Shown here in pieces: positions 54,659-64,000 of a stretch of 64,000 nucleotides of DNA (its first letter is position 1; every line of letters begins with the position of its first letter). Origin of the DNA: Collybia mongolica (lineage: Eukaryota > Basidiomycota > Agaricomycetes > Agaricales > Clitocybaceae). Position numbers and translations under genes: made by a program. The notes under the pieces were generated by a model. The model searched no databases. It was not told where the DNA came from and saw only the letters and a program-made list of their open reading frames with translations. Location of the stretch: NCBI GenBank assembly GCA_013420905.1, contig JAAXNY010000004.1, positions 2,046,001 to 2,110,000 of the forward strand, in the 5' to 3' direction.

Positions 54659-55770
54659 TCATGATTTTAGATTTTCTTCAAGATATGTCACAAACTTGCT
54701 TGTGATACTGTCCTCAGCCCAATTCACTACTCCTTTTTCTGTGGTACCCAGGGTAATTGCCTTCTTGTGCACAGCAACAAACTGCCGTTTCAATCGTTGC
54801 AACTCGGAAAGAGTCAAGTTCCGTGATGGTAACATGATGTATGTTTTGAGCATGGGTGAGGAGTTGAGGTTGAGCCGACCACCGATTCCTGTTTGTTCTG
54901 CCAAAATGGTCGAGACGATGGTTGTCGTGGTCTGTTCCAGAGTATGCAAAGCATCTGTGGGCGCTTTAGCAGCCTAAGGAAAGTGACTGGTCAGTTTTTG
55001 TGCACCTCGGGTCTGAGAATAGTATACACACGGAAAGGGTGCCCGAATTCGGTGGTTTGACAATCCCTTTTGTTATCGCCTCCCAGATCTGAGACACAGG
55101 TGGGGCATCCTCCGCCCATAGAACCGTGAAAAGGGGGGAGTCCCATCGAGCCATCGAGGAAGGTTCTTCGTACCTAAACATAAGGTTCTCTAGACTTTCA
55201 TGTATGTAATCATCAGAAAAATGTTGCTAATCAAGGCATGTACCACACATACGTTTCAGTCTTATATTTGAAATCGCCCTTACGGTCCCTATTCCATGAT
55301 CTACACAAGTCTTGTGTTGCTACAACGAAGACCTGCCGGGCTGTACTCAATACTTTGATCAGGACGGTAGTAAGTATACCACTCACTGTGCAGACACGAA
55401 GTTTCATTTCCCTCGCGGCGCAGTACATCTGATAGCGAAAACCCTTGATATAGTTCAGAGAGTCAACAATCAAGATTATATCCGAGGCCATTTCTCTTTG
55501 CATTGCTGTAAATAGCGCTCCTCTGGCCGGTTTTTCGGATCGACTGTCTTGGGTTTAATTGAATATTTGGGTAAAGTTCCTAAAGAAAGTGGGCGCACCA
55601 TCGTAGGAGGCACGCTCTAGATGAAGAGTGTCATCTGAGAGAGAGACAACCCTGCGTAGTGGACCTTCATAGCTTGGGTCTTTGAGATGTTGTTCAAGCA
55701 TAGCACTTATTTGTTCAGCCCGTCTAGTCTTTCCTGAGCAAGGATATCCGGAAATCGTGATGAGAGCCAT
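54659..55770 (-). CDS. KTI12: KTI12 P-loop ATPase (Elongator-associated)
   Basis: Five exons (55770-55599, 55547-55387, 55332-55253, 55194-55032, 54973-54659) join in phase to 296 aa, the family size. Kti12 binds tRNA and Elongator and is needed for wobble-uridine modification at position 34; it is related to the PSTK kinase. Motifs: Walker A GYPCSGKTR at the N-terminus, SDDTLHLERASYDD, SEKPARGALFTAM, IVDSLNYIKGFRYQMYCAAR (Walker B region), LENLMFRYEEPSSMARWDSP, and a helical C-terminal tRNA-binding part (LKTYIMLPSRNLTLSELQRL). The ATG at 55770 gives MALITISGYP; an upstream ATG at 55794 is less likely. Divergent from the RhoGAP gene. Confidence 0.94.
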
Positions 55771-56228
55771 GGGCAGTTGTTGGTCGTCAAACAAGCAATG
55801 ATGTTTCGTAAGTAAAGAGTTGAACTTAGTGATATATACTTATCATAGACCAACACAAAGTTGCAAAGAAATCAGAACCATAATTCCAAGGACAGCTTGG
55901 CACTAACTCTCCAGCGAAACACGACTCATGATAAGTTTATATTATATATGATGTACCGCGAGTAATGAGAATAAAACGAGTTCTAAAGTAGACTTGGGGA
56001 CATTAGTATACTTGTTCAGTGGGGGGATAGGACACTGCCACAGTGACAAATCGATCAGGATGTGACATGTGTGACGGTTATGGTTAATTTCCTGGAGGTT
56101 ACTGGACTTCAAGTTACTACCGACGAACACGTTATCCTCATCTCTCATTCATCTTTGTCCTCCATATATCTAGGCGCTCAGTGAGACGCCTAGTGTCATA
56201 TTACTCTCCAGTCACTCTCCATTACCCC
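55771..56228. promoter_or_regulatory. divergent KTI12/RhoGAP promoter
   Basis: 458 bp between two start codons pointing apart; presumed bidirectional promoter. No named element recognised. Confidence 0.4.
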
Positions 56229-59200
56229 ATGTTGGCGACCATGAACTCCTCGCAACGCGATATTCCCATACGCGAACATTCTCACCTCGATTTACACCAA
56301 GACAACAACGGGAACCTGGACGAAAATATGGGACTGGAGGATCGTCTGTGTCCTGGATGCAAGAAGTCTGCCGTGAGTGAGCACGGAGGGCTGGTCGTTG
56401 CATTCGGGTAAGTGAATCCATTTCAAACGTGCATTGCAAGCCCTTGCATTTCCCCTCGCGTTTCCCTATCTTGCATCTATCACTGCGAACGTTGTCCAAT
56501 TGACGATCTCCTTGCAGCCAATCCTTCTTTCATGTCGATTGCTTCAAATGCGCCAAATGTGGTGATCAAGTAACTGCGGACACCAACTTGCTCCTTCTAT
56601 CGGACGGCTCGCCCATCTGTGCGAATTGTTCATACAGTTGCAATGTATGCCATTTGCCGATCTTGGACGAGGCCATAATGACCGGAGACGACTCTTATCA
56701 CGCTCATTGTTTCAAATGCAAGGTTTGCAAGAGCCGTATTGACGAGCTTGTATTCGCCAAAACCACTAAGGGCATATACTGCATGGGCTGCCATAACGAA
56801 CGTATGATCAATCTCAGAAAGCATACGCAGAGGAAAGCAGAGAGGGAGAGGGCAGCTGGAGGTAGTGGTTCAGCCAAATCCCGTGAGCGCGAAGCTAGGA
56901 ATTTTCACCGGGAGAACGAGGTACGCCGTTCACACCTATACGTTAAACCGGATTTCTGAGTCACGTCGATCAATAACCCAGGTTTCATCCCCTCCCATGG
57001 ACAGTCGGTCGAGGTCGCATGGGCTTCAGACCTTGAGTAATTCCCGCCCTTCCAGCTCCCGAGGTGCGGATGTATCTGCCTCTGTGCGCTATCCTGCCAA
57101 GCCTCACCCAGGCTCGTATGTGAGTGACGCGTTTGAATCCAATTCACCAACACCAGCTATCAATATAACATCTCAACCAACCCATGGGAAACCTCTCCCG
57201 TCTCTGTCTTCCTTCCCGTCTTCACAGTCCATTTCTGTAACCATCGCCCCACCTTCCGACGTCGAGCATTCCCAACATCCGAAACCACTCCCTCCAAGAT
57301 TTGATATGTCTGTGGAACAGGATAGGCCCAATCCTGTCAAACAAAGTACGTTACCTATACCACATGGGCCTATTGAAGCAGATCCCGATGGTAGGCGACG
57401 GAGCTACGATGACGGAGTTCGTCCTTTAAATGTCTTGTTTGGAGGGAAGGGCGACCCGACACAGCAGGGGGAATTTTCATCGACGACCACAGCCGCCTCA
57501 GAAGGGTTGACTGTCAGTACGTCTCGTACCGACAGACGTCGTTCTATCAATCCTGCTCTGTCTCTGTCTGATTTCAACCCCTTGGGCGCTCCTCCAGCAT
57601 CTCCGATCTCTCCCCGTTCGACTTCATTCCAACATCAACCTGATCGCCACATTCCCACTCCTACTCCCGGAGGAAGGGAATCCCCTTATGTACTCTCACC
57701 TCTACGAGATCATTTCCCCGGACATTCTCCTCCTCTATCTCGTCCTACCTCTCATAGCAGCACCCATCTCAGCCACTCGAGTGCCCAGTCACGACGTGTG
57801 TCTGCTTCTCCTTCAGATAACCAGACACTCGACACATCTCGATCGTCATCACCATCTGGTCACGTGGACGAACAACCCCAGGATCAGACCATTGTTGTTA
57901 ATCGGTCACCTCTGTCTACAGTAACTTTGGCATCCGTACCCCCAGCCAAGCAACGCAGTAAGAATGACCATGATGGTCGATCCCTGTTTACAAGCGGTGC
58001 GTCCAGAAGCCCAGACCGGTCTTCCACCAGTCTGAGTATCAAGGATGTTGATGTTTTACGTGGCGCAAGGTCTTTCGATGATCGAAGACCCAATTCTCGT
58101 TCCAGCTTTGGCAACCTTGGCCAACATTCCCTCAGCAGGGCGCGCTCAATATCACCTGCATATCATGCTGACGTTCCCCAGAATGTCGAGAGTGAGACTG
58201 ATACCGAGGCGGAGGGCGACAATGATGGTCGACACGCGCAAGGTCGAGAGTCTTTACCCCCTGCTCCTCCACCCAAAGGGGAAAAGGATATCCTTGCTCG
58301 ACCCAAGGAATCAGCTCCTGCGATTGGCGAGACGGTCCCAGATGTGCCTGTTATGTTAAATCCTGACAGCGGTTCTGACGATATGTCAGAGTCATCACCC
58401 GTGGAGCGCATGCAACACTCGACATTCATTGCACCAGCCCTACCTCCGATCCGCTTCTCGATGCCTGCCGATTTTTCGGGGCTCTTCAATGTGGGAGGTG
58501 TCCCATCTCTCAAACCCTTGGATCACTTGGCCAAGCTATCAGAAGACGGATCCCAAACCAGTCCCACTCCATCACCCTCTGCAGCATTGGAATACAATCA
58601 TACACCAACGAGTAACATGACTGTTGTCCCCCCAGAAACCACTCACGACGAAAAATTTAAAACTTATGATCTTGATAGTCTTATTGATGACGATGATCAG
58701 AGTATTCGGTAAGTTTTACACATTCGATAAAAAAAAATAGTTCGCACTCAACATACAGCTTCTCATATATCAGTGGATCCACACTCTCCGAGTCATCCTA
58801 TCAAGAAACATCTTTGAAATCGTCAGATTCGGATATCAATAACCAGACAGTTCTACAGGCCAACGGGTCTGTGGGGACCCCGCGTAAAGCAACTAATCCG
58901 ACTCACATTACATTGACGGGGCCTGGCGGAATATCCACGACGACGTTGAGGCATGATACAACAGATATTGTTGCCTTGAGACTGCATGAAGTGATCACCG
59001 ATGCCCGAGAGCGTGGAGCTCAACAAGTGAAGCTGGATATGGGTTTCATTGAAGCCATATTAGGCGCCCTAGAAACCCGGAAGACAGAGCATCAACAATT
59101 GAAAAATAAGTTTGATGGGATTAAAGTACAGTTTGAATCAAGTGTTTCACGTTCAAATCTGACCCACTTTCACAGAGGACCAGTAAACAATACATTGATG

Positions 59201-61105
59201 GTCTCACGGTCGCCCAGACAGAGTATGATCGAGAGCTGAAAGCTCGAAGGGATGCAGAAGCTGAAGTTACTCGATTGAGGGTTCTTTTGTCGGGCCAAGT
59301 GGCAAGACTGACAGCTTTATCCAGTGATAGTCGGAGGGAGGAATTGCGACAACAACTATCAAAAGAGCTTAATGACAACTTATCAGGACTTGAGCACGAC
59401 CTATCAAAGCTTAGAGTCGAGCGTGATATGACTTTAGCAGAAGTAGAAGAGCTGTCGGCTACTAGAACGTAAGTTTTGTTTCAATGAGCTCCATACCATA
59501 CTTATCTCGCCTTGCAGTACTCCAGACTTACCCCCGACGAACCTTGGGCGTTCTCTAACTAAGCGATTGGAAACGATTAAGTCCCAGTATAAACGTGATC
59601 TTATTCCTCTCACACAAGAGCGGGAAACTCTGACAAGGGAAGTCGCTGAACTCAAAGCCGTGCGCGACGTTTTCCTGGAGGAAACCACCGTACTCAATGC
59701 TCGGAACGAGCAACTAGCACAATTAAGTGCGGTTTATTTCCGCCGCATGGAAGGCCATCCCGGATATTCGAACAATACCGATACTCTTCGAGGCTCCTTA
59801 GATAAGGCCCGAGCTCAAGCGCACCAGATGCAACAGCAGTCGATACCTTTTCCTCCCTCCCTTAGTGCCTCCACTAGTGGATCCTCAACAGCACATGAAG
59901 ATAACATTGACCCTGGTCGCATGGGGATCCCTAAAAACAATGTGGAGCAACATACGCCATCCAAGGGATTTAGGAAGTGGGGCTCCAAGGCCAAGGGTGT
60001 CCTGTCACCCCCTGCGGCCTCAGACCGAAAGACTCACCAGGAGCACAATTTCCAACAATTAAGTGTCTTGCGATTTACCAGGTGCGACCACTGTGGGGAC
60101 AAGATGTGGGGATCACAATTACGTTGTACAGGTAGATTTATCATTCACCTTTTGTTGGTATCATTCTCACTATCTCTTTGTAAGTCTGCAACACGTCTAT
60201 TCATGTCAGATGTGCTGGTCATATTCAGACCCAATGTGCACAACAGGTCCAAGGCCTTGTGCGGCCGGAGTCGCCCCCGATGCCTCTTCGTACGTACTAT
60301 ATAATTAGCGAAAGCTCACATCTTGATTTCTGGCCAGCCCCATCTATGTTCGGGCGTGACCTCGTTGAACAGGTGCATGCGGACTCCAAGGACGAGGAAC
60401 GCCAGGTTCCGGTGCTCGTTGAAAAATGCATAGATGCGGTTGAAACCCTAGGTTCGCACATAGTGTCGTGCTGCACCTCCAAAATTAACACTTTTCTAGC
60501 GTTGGACTACGAGGGTATTTACCGCAAGACAGGAGGTTCTGGACAATCAAAGGCAATCACTCAATTATTTGAACGTGGCGACTATGCATCTTTCGACCTG
60601 CGGGATGACGACCGTTTCAACGACATCTGCAGTGTGACATCTGTACTCAAAAACTACTTCCGTTCCTTACCTATACCACTCTTAACTTATGATCTCCACG
60701 ATCAGTTCATGTCGGCAGTTCATATTCGCGATCCTGCCGTCCGACACAGTTCTTTGCTGGACTTGGTGAACAAATTACCGAACGAACATTACCATACATT
60801 ACGGGTGCTGATGTTGCATCTACATCGGTAATTAACTTTAGTGAACCTCGTCCGATTTGATTCATCTCTCCTCTTAGTGTCCGCGAGCGCTCTGAAAGGA
60901 ACCTTATGAATGCACGAAATCTAGGTGTAGTCTTTGGCCGTGAGTTGTCTTAGAATTCCAAGAGAGATCTACATTGACAATGGTTGTAGCGACCTTGATG
61001 AGATCTCAAGACCCCAGTGCAGAATTTAGTGATATGGCCGGAAAGGCCCTATCCATCGAATGGCTCGTGGATAACGCACCATTTATATTCAACCAAGACA
61101 ATTAA
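56229..61105 (+). CDS. LIM-C1-RhoGAP protein (Rga1-like)
   Basis: Eleven exons (56229-56407, 56518-56920, 56982-58708, 58759-59125, 59176-59468, 59518-60131, 60185-60289, 60338-60451, 60500-60827, 60878-60939, 60990-61105) join in phase to 1435 aa. Two LIM zinc fingers lie near residues 40-160 (CPGCKKS, DCFKCAKCGD, CNVCHLPI, HCFKCKVCKS). A long disordered Ser/Pro region follows, then coiled coil (about 890-1090), a C1 zinc domain (about 1165-1215; FTRCDHCGDKMWG ... IHVRCAGHIQTQC), and a RhoGAP domain to the end, with the arginine finger in YEGIYRKTGG. It should switch off Cdc42/Rho1 at growth sites, as fungal Rga proteins do. The C1 domain next to the GAP resembles chimaerin-type layouts. Exon 4 has two possible acceptors 18 nt apart. 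Confidence 0.94.
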
Positions 61106-61426
61106 AACTAACGGTGTCGTTACCATAATCATATTATTTCCAGTTCATGTTTTTAACAACGTGGAACGCGATCACGACTCCATGCCCACCAACATTTCCC
61201 AACTCATTTATCGTTATTCGGCGTACGCGAATATTATGCCTTTCTTTATTTTTTGTACCTTCAATACTGTTGTTTTTGATACCCTTATTTCACGCCGGAT
61301 TACGGATGTATTGCACTGTCATCAATTAGGAACACTAGGACACACTATCTGGTTCATAGATTAATTTACAGTGGTGTTCTTGAGAAAAGACTTTGAAAGA
61401 ATTTGAAGTAAATGGGCCCAAGTGGG
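61106..61426. other. convergent intergenic region
   Basis: About 320 bp between the RhoGAP stop (+) and the small minus-strand gene. No gene seen; probably overlapping 3' UTRs. Confidence 0.5.
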
Positions 61427-61767
61427 TTACAATAGCTCTCGCGATCTTCGGGCTTTAGGCACAGGAGCATCTGGTTTCAGAGCACAGTACAAAAAATGGC
61501 GTCGTGGCCCTGTGGCAGCTCCTGCAACGGCAGCTGCAGCAACGCGAGCCCCGAGGGGAGCGGTGTCTGTGCCACTACCACGAACGCCCAATGAGAACAT
61601 TCTATCAAATACTGCGGAACGTTATGAGCGACCAAATTTTTGAACTTAAAATACGATTTAAGCATACAGGTTGCTGTGAAGGCTTTGGCGCTTGCCTGGC
61701 ATACAGTTTGCGTCAAGGCTAGAGGTGGACTGACGCCCTCCAACATGCGGAGGTACCGATACACCAT
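61427..61767 (-). CDS. small unknown protein after the BTB gene
   Basis: Two exons (61767-61668, 61611-61427) join in phase to 94 aa. It begins MVYRYLRMLEGVSPPLALTQ, has an Ala-rich middle (ARVAAAAVAGAATGPRR) and a basic end (PKARRSRELL). The start lies 44 nt after the BTB stop on the same strand. The basic, alanine-rich make-up would suit a small mitochondrial or ribosome-associated protein, but I recognise no family. Confidence 0.4.
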
Positions 61768-61811
61768 CGACGGTTGAGGAGGCCCTGTGATACGGTAATT
61801 GAATAGCCTAA

Positions 61812-63326
61812 TCAACTTGAATCATGGAAACCCGAACCGAAACGAAAGACAGCATGATAGGCTTGTCTCCACTTCTCCTCTAGGAGTCGTGCGCATGCAG
61901 GGGAGTCTGGGCATGTCGGACACTGGCCCTTGCGTCATGACAGTGAATTTTTGATCGTAAAGCATACTAACACATTGATATTCCTTGGCAACCATCGTTA
62001 GTCCAAGCTTCAAGACACGCTCAAGGAACCAGTTCCGGCTGTAATGGATGATGAGATGATTCCAGACAACACAGCAAAACGAACCGCTTTTCAAGCTTTA
62101 ACAGAGTTTCCTGGCTGAGGGTGTTAAGTTCATGCTCCGTCCAACCCCCAGGGTTGTCGAGGACGAAACGACTGGATTCTCTATAAAGTTCTTCTTCTTC
62201 AAATAGTTCTGCGATTCGCATCGCTTTGATGGGCTTCCCGGCAGCATGTGTGAGTAAAAAAGTGAGGCATTCTCGTTGCAACGAAGGAACACAGAGCTTG
62301 TGGGATATGTTCATTAGGCTCTCGACGTTGTTCCAGGTGATCGTGCATTCCAGACTAAGAGATCAGGATTGTGATTAAGTGCGACTAGCCTTGGAACTTA
62401 CTGAGGGTATACGTATTTAAGGAAGTCATGAAACGTACTCGCCTGACATTTCAATTAGTATTTGCCGAATCATAGTACATTGCCGACTCACCCTTTCTTC
62501 TTTGAGGACAATGACGGCATCTGGCCCATTTATCAACCGCCGTCGAACGGTCGTAGGTATTCTCTTTTCAGCTACCTTTCCACTCTCGACTGAGGTCCGC
62601 TTCGACTGCTTACTAGCGTCAAGGTCAAAGCCTTGCAACTTGGCAAGACTATCATCCCTGGCCCGAGCGACTTCATCTGGTTGTGGACTGTCAGGGTCGT
62701 GTCCGCCCTCGCCCTCGCCCTCGCCCTCGTCCTCGCTTGTCGAGTCGACTTTGACAGCGTCGCATTCTACAATCATCTCTAGTTCTTCGGGATCAACATC
62801 AGGATCCATTGGGGCAAAAGTCATCTCAGTAGGTACTTCGCTCCCTTTTCCCGGAATAGATGGCGGCTGGGAGATAGTGATGACAGAAGACATTGATGGA
62901 GGCCGACCAGTTTCTGACCAGTTACCACTGAGTGCGGCCTCAAAGAAAGGCGATGCAAAGAATAGCACCTCCTTGTGTGCCCTGTCAATATAATACGATT
63001 ATGGGCGGCACACGATGCTGTATCATGAATATAACTGACCAGAACGTGGTACTCTCGACTACAATTTTGACTGTACCGGGATATCTACCTCTTTTTGTAA
63101 AAGTCTCGTCTAATTCAATAGCTTCCTCGTCAGTGTCGTCCATACCGAGCTCAGAAACGATCTCATCTGTTTCGCGTTCCTGAAGGAGCCAAGGAGGAGA
63201 CCCAGACGAGCGAAAGATGCCCGATGCAGCTGCGTGAGTCTCTGTGGGCGAACTAAGTGAAGCAGATGGATTATTTGGACCACGCGAATTGCGAGCGATG
63301 AGGATATGGGACGGGTTAGTAGTCAT
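61812..63326 (-). CDS. BTB/POZ domain protein with acidic insert
   Basis: Six exons (63326-63040, 62981-62492, 62442-62402, 62354-62085, 62038-61972, 61922-61812) join in phase to 421 aa. The BTB core begins near residue 80 (GTVKIVVESTTFWAHKEVLF, FASPFFEAALSGNW) but is interrupted by about 150 acidic and Ser-rich residues (EDEGEGEGEGG). It resumes at ASTFHDFLKYVYP and is followed by BACK-like helices (MNISHKLCVPSLQREC, MRIAELFEEEELYRESS). A cysteine pair region (CPTCPDSPACARLL) lies near the end. BTB proteins dimerise and often serve as Cul3 adaptors. The gene belongs to the expanded agaricomycete BTB group; no target is evident. Confidence 0.85.
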
Positions 63327-63425
63327 AAGATTGAGTTAATAAATTGATAATTATTATAAGTATCGGCAACCAGACTCTAATGCCCTGAGAATGGCGGACT
63401 AGTCATGTGACTATATATTCTTATA

Positions 63426-64000
63426 TTATGTCTTTTTCTTTCGATTCTTCCCCTTCAGATCGACTTCTGTCTTGTCTGTTTTCCGTTTTCTCTTCTTCTC
63501 TTTGCTTGCTTGCTTGATTTTTGCAGCTTCGTCAGCCTCGCGCTTAGCCTGTACGGCAGCCTTGTCTGTCATCTTTCCCAAAGTTTTGAAAGTATCCTCG
63601 TCGCTTTCGATCTCCTCTTCACCTTCCAAAAAATTAACTCCAACCTCTCCCTCAACATCTTCGATATCAGACATCAAGGGTGTGCGTTTCGCTGAGGGCA
63701 CAGTCTCAGGCACATGTTCCGGCGAGAATGGGTCAACTTGAATTGACCCAAGCAACGATAACATTTCATTTGCAACTGTTAGCCTGGCGGTTACGCCGTT
63801 TTAGTGCTGAAAATCAAATATAATTAAACCGTACCCAATCACTGTAAATTCCAAAAAACCATTCCTTCCTCCAAGTTTCTCATTGGTTAGATGATGCACC
63901 CATTTTCCTCCTCCGTCGCCTTCTTTGTTTTCCAGTACCTGGACGCCTTCAATTATTTCATCATGCGCAGCCGGACCGAATTCGGGGTCGTTCTCGGCGG
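63426..64000 (-). CDS. lysine-rich nuclear-type protein, partial
   Basis: The last two exons are visible (64000-63835 and 63783-63426), joined in phase; the N-terminus lies beyond the right edge. The upstream exon reads PEFGPAAHDEIIEGVQVLEN and HHLTNEKLGGRNGFLEFTVIG; the last exon reads ANEMLSLLGSIQVDPFSPEH, then an acidic stretch (GEEEIESDEDTFKTL) and a strongly basic tail (KEKKRKRKTDKTEVDLKGKN). The tail looks like a nuclear or nucleolar targeting region. Family not recognised. Confidence 0.6.

Noticed and set aside
1..64000. tRNA or rRNA genes
   Set aside because: Scanned by eye for T-loop and anticodon-arm patterns and found none convincing; a covariance-model search would be decisive.

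Overview
The window looks like nuclear DNA of an agaricomycete (mushroom-forming basidiomycete). Genes are dense, on both strands, and cut by many GT-AG introns of about 50-60 nt. The protein families are fungal (KTI12, ELL, LIM-RhoGAP, antizyme, CCT3, uS5), and the mobile elements (CACTA/Tnp2, Tc1-mariner, PIF-Harbinger, Ty1-copia) are types common in that class. All exon joins were made by hand; each was checked for GT-AG ends and for phase.

Left gene block (1-24.5 kb): DUF7330-like membrane protein (partial, -), bleomycin hydrolase (-), a conserved unknown (-), a cysteine-rich type I membrane protein (-), a DUF1771-Smr protein (+), ornithine decarboxylase antizyme with a programmed +1 frameshift (-), ribosomal protein uS5/RPS2 (+, divergent from antizyme), chaperonin CCT3 (-), an unknown basic protein (+), a nested transposon (14.7-17.3 kb), a cytochrome P450 (-), a single-pass membrane protein (-), and an ELL-type RNA polymerase II elongation factor (-) with a small ORF just upstream.

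Transposon island (about 24.5-54.6 kb): AT-rich and visibly CpG-poor. I read most of it as one giant CACTA-type element of 27,312 bp (26170-53481). It starts CACTATGG, ends CCATAGTG, and has about 0.92-kb terminal inverted repeats that are nearly identical. A Tnp2-type transposase gene lies in the centre. On either side, in mirror image, is the same three-gene cassette: an acidic-tailed unknown protein, a second unknown protein, and an Spt5/NusG-like KOW protein. The giant element has itself been hit by a Tc1/mariner element (inside Tnp2), an intact Ty1/copia element with 389-bp LTRs that look identical (inside one cassette gene), and a PIF/Harbinger element (inside the right terminal repeat). 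The left terminal repeat preserves the empty site of the Harbinger insertion. Several inferred CGA-to-TGA nonsense changes suggest decay by CpG deamination.

Right gene block (54.6-64 kb): KTI12 (-), divergent from a 1435-aa LIM-C1-RhoGAP protein (+); then a small unknown protein (-), a BTB/POZ protein (-) and a partial lysine-rich protein (-).

The host genes are housekeeping or signalling genes and form no single pathway. The most unusual content is the giant element with mirrored cargo and a transposon-borne transcription-elongation-factor-like gene.
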